Positions 16,296-24,860 of a DNA stretch of 44,588 bases are shown in pieces. Numbering within the stretch: position 1 is the first letter of the stretch; every line of letters starts with the position of its first letter. Below the pieces are notes generated by a model. It made no database searches, was not told the origin of the DNA, and saw nothing but the letters and a program-made list of their open reading frames with translations. Location of the stretch: positions 1 through 44,588 of the forward strand of contig NZ_SDIF01000053.1 in assembly GCF_004122735.1 (NCBI RefSeq). Reading direction: 5' to 3'. This stretch comes from Streptomyces sioyaensis. GTDB lineage: Bacteria > Actinomycetota > Actinomycetes > Streptomycetales > Streptomycetaceae. A program made the position numbers and the translations under genes.

Positions 16296-16966
16296 GGTCC
16301 GGCACGTTTCCCGCCCGGAGTTTCCAAAACCCTCTTCACCGCCATTTCACATTCTTGTCGCTCCGGAAGTCACAAATGAGTTGCGGAGCGCGGCCGGCGC
16401 GCAGTGCCGGTTGCTTCAGCGGGACATGTTCGCCAGGCTCGGGGCCGGCCTGGCCTCCGGGCTCAGGGCCGGCCCGCCGACCGGGGCGCGGTGCGCGCGC
16501 TCGCCACGTCGGACCGACCACGTACGGGCCGCGCTGCGCTGCGTGCCATCCCGCCCGCGCCGTTCGACGCCGGTCTCTCCCCTCGTAGAGACCGGTGCCG
16601 AACGGCGCGGGCGGTGCCGATCCGCACCCCCCGTACCGGCGCGGATCGAAAATGGCGGACCCGTAGGCGACGCGAGGCGGTCCGGAGGGGACCGGCGCCA
16701 CGGATCTCTTCCTCTCATGCGCCAAGACCTCACGACCGGATGGTGACTCCGGCGGAAAATGGCGAGAACATGCGTCGAGGCTTGTCTCTCGGCGCTGAGC
16801 TGGTGGCCTGGAGGGCCGATACCGGTTTCTGCGCTGCTGCGCCATGATCCTGCCAGCTGCGGCTCCCGCCGAGGAGGTTCCGGCATCGGACCGACGACAT
16901 CACCGCAGGTCAGCCAGATAAGGTGAGTTTTCCGGTCCGGATGTCCAGCCGCGGGGGAAGTAAGGA
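16296..16966. other. Gene-free, hairpin-rich stretch upstream of nSTAND gene
   Basis: No open frame here looks coding. The stretch is packed with inverted repeats: 9-bp arms at 16442-16450/16467-16475, the 28-bp arms at 16551-16614, an 8-bp perfect stem at 16618-16648, and a 6-bp stem with 5-base loop at 16678-16694. It could hold a structured RNA, a dead mobile element, or terminator and promoter DNA for the nSTAND gene. Confidence 0.55.
16551..16614. repeat. 28-bp inverted repeat, 8-base loop
   Basis: The left arm is 16551-16578 and the right arm 16587-16614. They match at 26 of 28 positions, and one of the two mismatches is a G-T wobble. The loop is CCCCTCGT. No T-run follows on either strand, so it is not a classical terminator. 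Confidence 0.85.
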
Positions 16967-16975
16967 GTGGAGACC

Positions 16976-19900
16976 TTGAGTTCCGACTCAGGGGCACGCA
17001 CAGCCTTCGCGGAACAGCTCGCGCTGCTGTACAAGGAGGCCGGCAACCCTCCCCTCAAGAAGGTGGCCGAGGCCGTCGTCCGGCTTCAGCGGGTCGACGA
17101 ACGAGGGCGCCCCGTGCGGGTGTCCGTGCAGCGGATCAGCGACTGGCGACGGGCCAAGAACGTGCCGGCCCAGTTCGACGGCCTCGCCGCGGTGCTGCAC
17201 ATCCTCGTCCCCGAAGCACGGCGCCATCGGTCGGTGCCGGTGTCCACGGGCCTGTACGACCTGGTCCAGTGGCAGCGCCTGTGGGAGCGCGCGGTCGGCG
17301 ACCGCGCCGCGGCCTCCGTGGAGGAGGAGGAACGCCCCCCGGCCGACGCCTCGACCGTACCCGGCGTGTGCCCCTACCGGGGGCTGGCTTCGTACCGTCA
17401 GCAAGATGCCCGGTGGTTCTTCGGACGGGAGCGGAGCACGGATGCCCTCGTCGCTCAGCTCCGCGCGGCGGAGACGACGGGCGGCCTGGTCATGCTCGTG
17501 GGCGCCTCCGGGGCGGGAAAGTCCTCCCTGCTGAACGCCGGCCTGGTACCCGCCTTGCGGAACGGTGCGTTGGGCGACGGGAACGGCCGGGAGGTGCTCC
17601 AGCTCGTGCCGGGCTGCGGTCCGCTCGCGGAGCTGACCCGCCGGATCCCTGAGCTGGCCCCCGTCCTCTCTGCCGCGGAGGAATCAGCGGCGAACGAGCC
17701 CTGTACCGCGCGCTTCGCGCACGGGGTACGGGAGGCCGTCACGGCGTGGGCGAGGCGCGGGACGTCCTCCGCGGCCCGTCCGGTGGTCATCGTCGATCAA
17801 TTCGAGGAAGCCTTCACCCTCTGCTCCGACGAGTCGGAACGGCGCACGTTCCTCCAGCTCCTCCATGCCGCGTGCACGCCGGCCGATTCGGGTGACCCGG
17901 CCCCCGTGCTCGTCCTCCTCGGCATCCGCGCCGACTTCTACGAGCAGTGCCTCGGGTATCCCGAACTGGCCGACGCGCTGCAACACCGGCACATGGTGCT
18001 CGGGCCGCTGACCACCACCGAGCTGCGGGACGCGGTGACCGGCCCGGCCAAGGCAGTGGGTCTGGAACTCGAACCGGGGCTGGCGGAGCTGATCATCCGG
18101 GAAGTGAGCGCCGACGGCCCCGGCGGGACACACGACGCGGGGGTGCTGCCGCTCCTCTCCCACGCCCTGCTCGCCACCTGGCAACGGCGGAAGGCCGGCA
18201 GGCTGACGCTGGCCGGCTACCGCGCGGCGGGCGGCATCCAGGGAGCCGTGGCGGCGACCGCCGAGCGGGCCTGGTCCGGCCTCGACCCGACGGCGCGCAC
18301 GGCCGCGCGGCTGCTGCTCCTCAGGCTGGTCCGGCTGGGCGAGGACACCCAGGCCACCCGGAGGCGGGGGACGCGGCGCCAGCTGGCGGAGGAGTCGACG
18401 GACCCCCACAAGACGGAGGAGTCGCTCGAAGCGCTGGTGCACGCCCGGTTGGTGACGCTGGACGCGGAGGCCGTGGAGATCACCCATGAGGCGCTGCTGC
18501 ACGCCTGGCCACGCCTGCGCGACTGGATCGACGAGGACCGGAACGGCAACCTGCTGCGCCAGCGGCTGGAGGAGGACGGCAGGGCCTGGGAGGACTCGCA
18601 CCGCGACCCGTCGCTGCTCTACCGGGGGTCGCGGCTGGAACAGGCCCGCACCTGGGCGCAGTCGGCCGGTGACACCTTTCTGACCCGCAGCGCGGTGGCC
18701 TTCCTGGCCGCTTCGGTCCGGCTGCGCAAGCGCACGGTCTGGATCAGCCGGGCCGCGGTCTCGGCACTGGCCGTGCTGGCGATACTGGCCGTCGGTTCGG
18801 CGGTGGTCGCCTGGCAGCAGCGCGACGACGCGGTGTTCGGGCAGGTGCTCGCCGAGGCCGATCGCGTCCAGCTCACGGATCCGTCGCTGTCCGCCCAGCT
18901 CGACCTGGTGGCACACCGCTTGCGGCCGGACGACGAGGGCACCAACAACCGGTTGATCTCGACGGTGAACGCGCCGCTGGCCACGCCGCTGCTCGGCCAC
19001 ACCGGCGCCGTCTACCTCACCTCGTTCAGCCCGAACGGACGGCTCCTGGCCACCGCGAGCTATGACCGCACCGTCCGGCTGTGGGACGTGACGGACCCGA
19101 CCCGCCCGCACCCTCTGGGCAAGGCCCTCACCGGCCACACGAGCTGGGTGAGCAGCGCGGTCTTCAGCCCGGACGGACACACCCTCGCCAGCGCTTCGGA
19201 CGACGGCACGATCCGGCTGTGGGACGTGCGGGACCCCGCCCACCCGCAGCCGATCGGCGCGCCCCTGACCGGCCACCACGGCTCGATCTATCTGATCGCC
19301 TTCAGCCCGGACGGACGCACCCTGGCCTCCGCCAACGAAGATCACAGCGTCGGCCTGTGGAACGTGGGCGACCCGCGCCGGCCGAAGCCACTACGCGGCC
19401 TGACCGGCCACACCGCCGCCGTGCGCTGCCTGGCGTTCAGCCCCGACGGACGGACCCTGGCCACCGGTGGCGACGACGACACGATCAAGCTGTGGGACAT
19501 GGCCGATCCGCGTCACTCGACGCCGGTCGGCAGGGAGCTGAAGGGACACAAGAGCACGGTGCACTCCGTGGCCTTCAGCCCCGACGGCCGCACGCTCGCC
19601 AGCGGCAGCGCGGACGACACCATCCGGCTCTGGAACGTGGCCGCCCCGGGTCACGCGAAACCGCTCGGTGCGCCGCTCACCGGCCACACCGGCCCCGTAT
19701 GGTCGGTGGCCTTCAACCACGACGGAACCATGCTCGCCGCGGGCAGCGCGGACAGCACGGCGAGCGTGTGGAACGTCAGCAATCCGGCCTACCCCTCGCA
19801 GGTCGGCGAGCCGCTCGCCGGCAGCAGTGGCGAGATGTACGCCGTGGGCTTCAGCCCCGACGGCCACACCCTCGCCACCGGGAGCGGCGACAGCAAGGTC

Positions 19901-20956
19901 CGCCTGTGGTCGATACCGGCGTCGGACATGATCGGCCGCATGGGAGCGTTCCGCCCGGACGGGCAGGTACTGGCCACGGCCGCGCGCGACGAACGGGTCC
20001 GGCTGTGGAGCGTGCAGGATCCCCAACGGCCCGCCTTGCTGGGCAAACCGTTCGCGGCCGGGGAGGGGGACGTGCGGACGATGGCGTTCTCCCCCGACGG
20101 CCGCACCCTCGCGGTACGGACGGGAAGCCGCGCGGTGCAGCTGTGGCACGTCGAGGACCCGAAGCGGCCGGTCCCCTACGGGCCGCCCGTCGCGCTGCGG
20201 ACCCGGTACGCGGACGCGCTGGTCTTCAGCCCGGACGGGCACACGCTGGCCACCGCCTACGACGACCGCACCCTTCAGCTGTGGGACGTCAGCGACCCGT
20301 CCCGCCTCCGTCCGCTCGGCGCGCCCCTCACCGGCCACACCGGCTACGTCAATTCCCTCGTCTTCAGCCCGGACGGCCGCACGCTCGCCAGTGGCAGTTC
20401 GGACGGCACCGTCCGGCTGTGGAACGTGACCGACCCGCGTCATGCCGGCCCCCTCGGCGCGCCCCTCAAGGGGCACCTGGGACCCATCAACATGCTCGCC
20501 TACCGTCCGGACGGCCATACCTTGGCCAGCGGCAGCGACGACAACACGGTCCGGCTCTGGAACGTCACCGACCCACGTCACGCGAGACCGCTCGGCGCGC
20601 CGCTCACCGGCCACACCGAAGCGATCGTGTCGCTGACGTTCAGCCAGGACGGCCGCACCCTGGCGAGCGGCGGCAACGACGACATGGTCCGGCTCTGGAA
20701 CGTCACCCGCCCCTCCGGGGCCACTCCCATCGGTCAGTCGATGAGCCCCAACGCCAAGACCGGCAATTTCCTGTCGTTCAGCCCCCGAAGCCACCTGCTC
20801 GGGGTGTCGAGCGGCGCCGATACCGTCCGGCTGTGGAACCTCGATTCCGGCGAGGCGATTCGTCGCATCTGCTCCACCACTCGGGGCGTGCTGACGCCGC
20901 AGAAGTGGCACGAGTATCTGCCCCGTCTCACGTACGCGTCCTCGTGCGACGAGTAG
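16976..20956 (+). CDS. HTH-nSTAND NTPase with WD40 beta-propellers
   Basis: A protein of about 1,326 residues. Residues 1-85 look like a helix-turn-helix (VSVQRISDWRRAKNVPAQFDGLAAVLHIL). Then comes an nSTAND NTPase with Walker A GASGAGKSS near residue 177 and Walker B VVIVDQFEEAF near 270. A single membrane segment follows at about 590-615. From about residue 670 to the end there are about 14 WD40 repeats (FSPDG...LASGS...RLWNV), enough for two seven-blade propellers. STAND NTPases are signal-sensing switches that oligomerise on ligand binding; some act in phage defence. TTG 16976 has AAGGAG 8 bp upstream; GTG 16967 is an alternative that adds three residues. No separate effector domain is visible. 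Confidence 0.85.
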   Translation: MSSDSGARTAFAEQLALLYKEAGNPPLKKVAEAVVRLQRVDERGRPVRVSVQRISDWRRAKNVPAQFDGLAAVLHILVPEARRHRSVPVSTGLYDLVQWQRLWERAVGDRAAASVEEEERPPADASTVPGVCPYRGLASYRQQDARWFFGRERSTDALVAQLRAAETTGGLVMLVGASGAGKSSLLNAGLVPALRNGALGDGNGREVLQLVPGCGPLAELTRRIPELAPVLSAAEESAANEPCTARFAHGVREAVTAWARRGTSSAARPVVIVDQFEEAFTLCSDESERRTFLQLLHAACTPADSGDPAPVLVLLGIRADFYEQCLGYPELADALQHRHMVLGPLTTTELRDAVTGPAKAVGLELEPGLAELIIREVSADGPGGTHDAGVLPLLSHALLATWQRRKAGRLTLAGYRAAGGIQGAVAATAERAWSGLDPTARTAARLLLLRLVRLGEDTQATRRRGTRRQLAEESTDPHKTEESLEALVHARLVTLDAEAVEITHEALLHAWPRLRDWIDEDRNGNLLRQRLEEDGRAWEDSHRDPSLLYRGSRLEQARTWAQSAGDTFLTRSAVAFLAASVRLRKRTVWISRAAVSALAVLAILAVGSAVVAWQQRDDAVFGQVLAEADRVQLTDPSLSAQLDLVAHRLRPDDEGTNNRLISTVNAPLATPLLGHTGAVYLTSFSPNGRLLATASYDRTVRLWDVTDPTRPHPLGKALTGHTSWVSSAVFSPDGHTLASASDDGTIRLWDVRDPAHPQPIGAPLTGHHGSIYLIAFSPDGRTLASANEDHSVGLWNVGDPRRPKPLRGLTGHTAAVRCLAFSPDGRTLATGGDDDTIKLWDMADPRHSTPVGRELKGHKSTVHSVAFSPDGRTLASGSADDTIRLWNVAAPGHAKPLGAPLTGHTGPVWSVAFNHDGTMLAAGSADSTASVWNVSNPAYPSQVGEPLAGSSGEMYAVGFSPDGHTLATGSGDSKVRLWSIPASDMIGRMGAFRPDGQVLATAARDERVRLWSVQDPQRPALLGKPFAAGEGDVRTMAFSPDGRTLAVRTGSRAVQLWHVEDPKRPVPYGPPVALRTRYADALVFSPDGHTLATAYDDRTLQLWDVSDPSRLRPLGAPLTGHTGYVNSLVFSPDGRTLASGSSDGTVRLWNVTDPRHAGPLGAPLKGHLGPINMLAYRPDGHTLASGSDDNTVRLWNVTDPRHARPLGAPLTGHTEAIVSLTFSQDGRTLASGGNDDMVRLWNVTRPSGATPIGQSMSPNAKTGNFLSFSPRSHLLGVSSGADTVRLWNLDSGEAIRRICSTTRGVLTPQKWHEYLPRLTYASSCDE

Positions 20957-20995
20957 GCGAGCATGCGCAGGCAGGCGCGTACGAGTAGGCGAGCA
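20950..20995. repeat. 14-bp direct repeat at end of WD40 gene
   Basis: CGAGTAGGCGAGCA occurs at 20950-20963 and again at 20982-20995. The first copy contains the TAG stop of the WD40 gene. It may be a small local duplication. Confidence 0.7.
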
Positions 20996-21355
20996 GGCGA
21001 GTAACGGTGGACCACGTAGCGTGATCCCCATCACAACAGGTCATTGCAGCTGGGCAGTTGACTCCCGCCGCTCCAGCAGCCTTGTTAGGCTGGCCGCAGC
21101 CCGATCGCTGGTGCATCCCCCGTCGCCAGCGGTCGGGCGCTTCCATGTCGTGAGGACCGCGGCCGTGAGGACCGCAGTCGTGAAGACCGCAGTCATGGAG
21201 ACCGCGCCGCCTTCCCTACGGCCTGGACGGCCTCGGCCACGAAGGGCCACGCCGGAGCATCTCACCGCACGTCAACACCTCTTTATGAGTCGTAAGCTGA
21301 GGCCGTCCGGCCGGCCGGCTGGCCAGCGCACCGAGCGACGGAACGGTGAGTACCG
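20957..21355. other. Intergenic stretch with tandem repeats upstream of GntR gene
   Basis: These 399 bp hold the second 14-bp repeat copy and a four-copy 15-bp tandem repeat at 21147-21206. The remaining 150 bp before the GntR start should hold its promoter. I see no supported gene. Confidence 0.5.
21147..21206. repeat. Four 15-bp tandem repeats
   Basis: Four copies, at 21147, 21162, 21177 and 21192, follow the pattern GTCGTGARGACCGCR with one to three changes each. Being in multiples of three they keep both flanking frames open, but no gene is otherwise supported here. They lie 150-209 bp upstream of the GntR start. Confidence 0.75.
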
Positions 21356-22144
21356 ATGGCAGTGGCGTACGAGCGGATCGCGGACACCCTCCGGCAGTCC
21401 ATCCGCGCAGGTCAGCTGAGGCCGGGAGATCGCCTGCCGTCGGAGGCGAAGCTCGCCGAGGAGTTCCAGCGCAGCGTGCCGACCGTCCGGGACGCGCTTC
21501 GCGTCCTGCGGGACGAAGGCCTCATCGAGAAGCAGCACGGGCGCGGCAACTTCGTCCGGCGCCCGCGCACCACGGCCGTGCGCACGAACCTCCGCCACCA
21601 GTGGGAGAAGAGCCGGGCGCGCGGGCCGGTGGCGGAACGGGCCCGGACCGGAGCCACGGAGCACGACACCGGCCTCCAGGTCGGCGACCTCGTCTTCCAC
21701 GCGTCGTACCGCGAGATCGTGGCGGACGAGAACCTCTCGGAGGCCTTTGCCCTGCCGGCGGGCACCCCCCTCCTCGAACGCAGCTACCGCACCCGGCACA
21801 CCGCCGAGAGCGCCCCCTTCAGCCTGGTGACGTCCTACCTCGTCCACGGCCTGATCGCGGCGAACCCCGACCTGCTGGACGAGACCAAGGAGCCCTGGCC
21901 GGGCGGCTCGCAGAGCCAGCTCTACACCGTCGGAATCGAGCTGGACCGCATCGAGGAACGCGTCACCGCCCGCCCGCCGACGCCCGAAGAGGCGGCGGAG
22001 CTGGAGCTGCCGCCCGGGACGTCGGTGCTCGTACTCCGGAAGACCTCGATCGACATCAAGGAACGGGTCGTCGGCGTCTCCGACGTCATCCTGCCGGGCG
22101 ATCGCACGGAAATACTGTTCACCACTCCCCTGGAAAGGTGGTGA
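21356..22144 (+). CDS. GntR-family regulator (HutC type, UTRA domain)
   Basis: The protein has 262 residues. Residues about 4-70 form a GntR winged helix (YERIADTLRQSIRAGQLRPG, LPSEAKLAEEFQRSVPTVRDALRVL, LIEKQHGRGNFV). Residues about 100-255 form a UTRA effector domain (LERSYRTRHTAESAPFSLVTSYL, TARPPTPEEAAELELPPGTSVL). It probably represses its own operon until a small, often sugar-like or amino-acid-like ligand binds. The stop overlaps the GTG of the next gene (GTGA), so the two are co-translated. Confidence 0.9.
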   Translation: MAVAYERIADTLRQSIRAGQLRPGDRLPSEAKLAEEFQRSVPTVRDALRVLRDEGLIEKQHGRGNFVRRPRTTAVRTNLRHQWEKSRARGPVAERARTGATEHDTGLQVGDLVFHASYREIVADENLSEAFALPAGTPLLERSYRTRHTAESAPFSLVTSYLVHGLIAANPDLLDETKEPWPGGSQSQLYTVGIELDRIEERVTARPPTPEEAAELELPPGTSVLVLRKTSIDIKERVVGVSDVILPGDRTEILFTTPLERW

Positions 22145-22908
22145 GCGCCGTGCGCCGGCGCATCATCGTCGTCACTGCCGTTCATGCACCGTCGGCGCAC
22201 TTCCTGCCGGAGGCGTACCGGTCGCTCCGCCGGCAGGAACTGCCCGAAGGGTGGGAGTGGCAGTGGGTCATCCAGGAGGACGGACGGAGCGACGAGGTCG
22301 CGCCGCACGTCCCGGATGACGAACGGGTGATCTTCCGGCAGGGACGGCCCGGCGGCCCCGGCGTCGCCCGCACCATCGCCCTGGCGCACGCGGAGGGCGA
22401 GTACCTCAAGGTCCTGGACGCCGACGACCAGTTGCCGCCCGGCGCGCTGGCGCGCGATCTGGCCGCCCTCGAAGGCGACCGCAGCCTCGGCTGGGCGACC
22501 TCGCGCGCGGTGGATCTGCTGCCCGACGGCTCGACTGCCGGCTTTCCGGGCGATCCCGAGCCGGGCCCGATCGAGCGTGGCGCCGTCCTCGACTTCTGGA
22601 AGGCGAACGGGTTCCGCGCCCAGGTCCACCCGGCGACGCTCTTCATGCGCCGCGACCTGGTCCTCGCCCTCGGCGGCTGGATGGCCCTCCCCGCGTCGGA
22701 GGACACGGGTCTGCTGCTCGCGCTGAACGCCACGAGCCGCGGTTGGTTCACCTCCGAAGTAGGACTCCTCTACCGGAAGTGGCCCGGCCAGGCGACCGGT
22801 CAGCCCTCCCACACCGAGACCGCCGAACGCGCTGCCCGCATGGCGGTCGTCGAGGCCCGGGCGCGACAGCTCGCACACTTCACGTGGCGCTATCCGGCTG
22901 CCGGTTGA
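22141..22908 (+). CDS. Family 2 glycosyltransferase
   Basis: A GT-A fold glycosyltransferase of 255 residues. It has an N-terminal IIVVTAVHAPSAHFLPEAYRSL strand-helix, the nucleotide-sugar region GPGVARTIALAHAEGEYLKVL and the metal-binding DADD motif, followed by acceptor-side sequence (HPATLFMRRDLVLALGGW, ASEDTGLLLALN). The GTG start at 22141 overlaps the GntR stop. Coupling to a UTRA regulator suggests expression on demand. No lipid carrier, flippase or sugar-nucleotide genes are nearby, so the product is unknown. Confidence 0.85.
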   Translation: MSAVRRRIIVVTAVHAPSAHFLPEAYRSLRRQELPEGWEWQWVIQEDGRSDEVAPHVPDDERVIFRQGRPGGPGVARTIALAHAEGEYLKVLDADDQLPPGALARDLAALEGDRSLGWATSRAVDLLPDGSTAGFPGDPEPGPIERGAVLDFWKANGFRAQVHPATLFMRRDLVLALGGWMALPASEDTGLLLALNATSRGWFTSEVGLLYRKWPGQATGQPSHTETAERAARMAVVEARARQLAHFTWRYPAAG

Positions 22909-22921
22909 TCATTGCCGGAGG

Positions 22922-22937
22922 GGCCGGACGTCCGGCC
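22922..22937. terminator. 16-bp perfect palindrome between convergent genes
   Basis: GGCCGGACGTCCGGCC lies 13 bp after the glycosyltransferase stop and 82 bp before the end of the convergent FkbM gene. As RNA it would fold with a shorter stem and a loop. A terminator role is likely only from its position. Confidence 0.35.
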
Positions 22938-23019
22938 GACCGGCTGACGGCCTGACCTGCTGCCCCACTGACCGGCTGTGCCCACCGGCCGAGGGTTGTC
23001 CGCAGACGCCCCCACCCCG

Positions 23020-23940
23020 TCACGGAAGCACTTCGGCATCGACCCGGGAGAAGATGAGATCGCTCTCCGCGGTGACCGGGCCACGCCAGCGCATCGGCAC
23101 CGCTGGAGAGCGGTGAAGTGCCGCCGGGTAGCTTTCCGGCGCGTAGCTGTTGGCGAGCCGGTAGACGTGGAAGCCGTGCGCGCGCATCGTCTTCAGCAGC
23201 TCGTCGGCCGAGTCGCCCAGCCGCTCCATCCGCTCCGGGGTGACCTCCACGGTGAGCTCCGCGTCCGGCCGGAGCCTGTCGAGCACCGGGGCCAGGCCAC
23301 GGATCACGCCCCCTTCCGCGCCCTCCACATCGATCTTGATCACCCGGGCCGCGGCGAACTCTTCCTGATCGAGCACGTCGGGGAGCGGCCGCGCCTCGAC
23401 ATCGAGCCTGAGCTCCGCCCGGCCGTCGTACGGGACGATGCCGGCCGCGCCCATGTTGTGTGAGCTGGCAAGAATGAAGGAGACCGGCTTCCGCTCGTCG
23501 GAAACGGCGGCGTGGACGACACGGATGTTGTCGCAGTGGTTGAGCTCGGCGTGCCGCACGATCCTGCGGTGGAGCGTCGGCGACGCCTCGATCGCCACGA
23601 CGCTGCCCGCCTGCCCCACGAGCCGAGAGGCGAGCAAGCTGTAGTAGCCGACGTTGGCACCTACGTCGATATACGTGTCCCCCGGGCGGAGCCGGCGCTG
23701 CAGCCAGCGCGTCATGTGCGGTTCCCAGACGCCGAACAGGTAGACGAACCGCTGGATGAGGTCCTGCGTATCGACGGCCATCGCGACGTCGCATCGGGTG
23801 GGCACGACCCTTCGCCGAGGGTGGTCCCTGAGCTGCCGGTTCAGGTACCGCGCGGCCAGCCCTTTGCCTAACGGGAACGGAGCGTCCCGCACGTACCTGC
23901 GGGCGAGGGTGACCCACGCCTCCGGTATGGAGTTGCCCAT
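23020..23940 (-). CDS. FkbM-family SAM-dependent methyltransferase
   Basis: A protein of 306 residues from ATG 23940, or 330 from ATG 24012, where an Arg/Lys-rich leader would be added. It has the SAM-binding motif YIDVGANVGYYSLLASRL, VVAIEASP, the VIKIDVEGAEGGVIRGL segment typical of FkbM, and a C-terminal LTVEVTPERMERLG. FkbM enzymes are O-methyltransferases acting on sugars, polyketides or other hydroxylated compounds. It converges with the GntR-glycosyltransferase operon and may modify the same glycan, but this is only proximity. Confidence 0.85.
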   Translation of the reverse strand: MGNSIPEAWVTLARRYVRDAPFPLGKGLAARYLNRQLRDHPRRRVVPTRCDVAMAVDTQDLIQRFVYLFGVWEPHMTRWLQRRLRPGDTYIDVGANVGYYSLLASRLVGQAGSVVAIEASPTLHRRIVRHAELNHCDNIRVVHAAVSDERKPVSFILASSHNMGAAGIVPYDGRAELRLDVEARPLPDVLDQEEFAAARVIKIDVEGAEGGVIRGLAPVLDRLRPDAELTVEVTPERMERLGDSADELLKTMRAHGFHVYRLANSYAPESYPAALHRSPAVPMRWRGPVTAESDLIFSRVDAEVLP

Positions 23941-24118
23941 CTGATCGCGTCTCCTGTCACGCACACCCAGCCGCCTCCGGCGTGGTCTCTTCGTGACCAC
24001 CGTATCGGCCATGGTGCGGACGCCTATGGCGAGTTGAAGCCCGACGTGCCACCCTGCGCGGCACCCGATGCTCGGCCCCCGCAGGGCCCGGGCCGAGCCG
24101 GTCCGCAGACAACGTCAC

Positions 24119-24176
24119 GACGCGGACACCTTCATGACGCGGACACCTTCGCGACGCGGACACCTTCATGACGCAG
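24119..24176. repeat. 17-bp tandem repeat, three full copies
   Basis: Copies of GACGCGGACACCTTCAT start at 24119, 24136 and 24153; the middle one ends GC instead of AT. A fourth partial copy starts at 24170. They sit just upstream of the Ala-rich gene. Confidence 0.85.
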
Positions 24177-24215
24177 TCCCGTCGCTCTGACAGACCTGAC
24201 AGAGAGGAGCCGGCA

Positions 24216-24746
24216 TTGAGCGAGGTCAAGGGTGATGAGCAACAGAGCCCCGCACAGGCCGAATTCGCCGTGATCCGGGAAACCCCGGGGGCGAGCACCG
24301 AGGCGGCTCTCCGGAGAACGCACGCCGCCCGGGCGCGAAGTGCCGCTGCCCGCACCACGGCGGCCTGCCGTTACGCCGGCGTCGAGGCGGATCCAGCCGT
24401 AGTGGTGGCCGTACCGAAGGAGGCTGCCGCCAAAGCGGCCAACGCCCTCCGGCTGTCCGCCGACGCCCTCGCCGCGTTGGCCGGGAGTGCTCCCGATCCG
24501 GCGGCAGACGGCCGGCAGGCGCGGAACGCTGCTGCCGCCGCCGTCCTGGCCGCCCAGATAGCGCAGTCGCACAAAGGCGGCGGCCAGCTTGCCGATGCCG
24601 CATACCGGGCCGCTCTCCTCGCGTCCCAGGCCGCGGGAAAGGCCGCCGGCCGGGACGGGTGGGGCGCGAACGCCGCGTTCAACGCCGAGGCGGACGCCGC
24701 CGAATCCGCCGCCGTCACGGCAGCCGAGGCGGCTGGCTGGCGGTAG
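24216..24746 (+). CDS. Ala-rich helical protein, unknown function
   Basis: The protein has 176 residues and I do not recognise a family. It is about one third alanine, with AAKAANALRLSADALAALAG, AAAAVLAAQIAQS and AALLASQAAGKAAG stretches that predict long amphipathic helices. There are no cysteines apart from one and no membrane segment. TTG 24216 is chosen because GAGAGGAG ends 6 bp upstream; the ATG at 24168 lies inside the tandem repeats and has no ribosome site. The composition recalls small DNA-binding or coiled-coil proteins, but nothing specific supports either. Confidence 0.55.
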   Translation: MSEVKGDEQQSPAQAEFAVIRETPGASTEAALRRTHAARARSAAARTTAACRYAGVEADPAVVVAVPKEAAAKAANALRLSADALAALAGSAPDPAADGRQARNAAAAAVLAAQIAQSHKGGGQLADAAYRAALLASQAAGKAAGRDGWGANAAFNAEADAAESAAVTAAEAAGWR

Positions 24747-24753
24747 CGGCCTC

Positions 24754-24825
24754 GGACCTGTCCGGCACCGGTCTCGGGACCTGTCCGGCACCGCCCACGC
24801 CGGAGCACGGTGCCGGACAGGTCCC
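24754..24825. terminator. Bidirectional terminator with perfect 18-bp stem and extra arm copy
   Basis: The arms 24776-24793 and 24808-24825 are perfectly complementary over 18 bp around a 14-base loop. A 17-bp copy of the left arm also lies at 24754-24770, so the right arm can pair with either copy. The site sits between the convergent Ala-rich and amidohydrolase genes. Confidence 0.75.
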
Positions 24826-24860
24826 CTGCGCACTGCCCGCCGGGAAACCCGCCCAGGAAA

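Noticed and set aside
19081..20988. Long Arg/Pro-rich open frame inside the WD40 gene
   Set aside because: It is a +1 shadow of the repeat-encoding sequence with no domain of its own.
21021..21419. Frame running through the 15-bp tandem repeats
   Set aside because: It opens in all phases because the repeat length is a multiple of three; no ribosome site or family match.
24119..24176. CRISPR array
   Set aside because: The 17-bp units are directly abutting with no spacers; this is a simple tandem repeat.
24168..24215. ATG 24168 as start of the Ala-rich protein
   Set aside because: It falls within the repeats without a ribosome site, while TTG 24216 has one at ideal distance.
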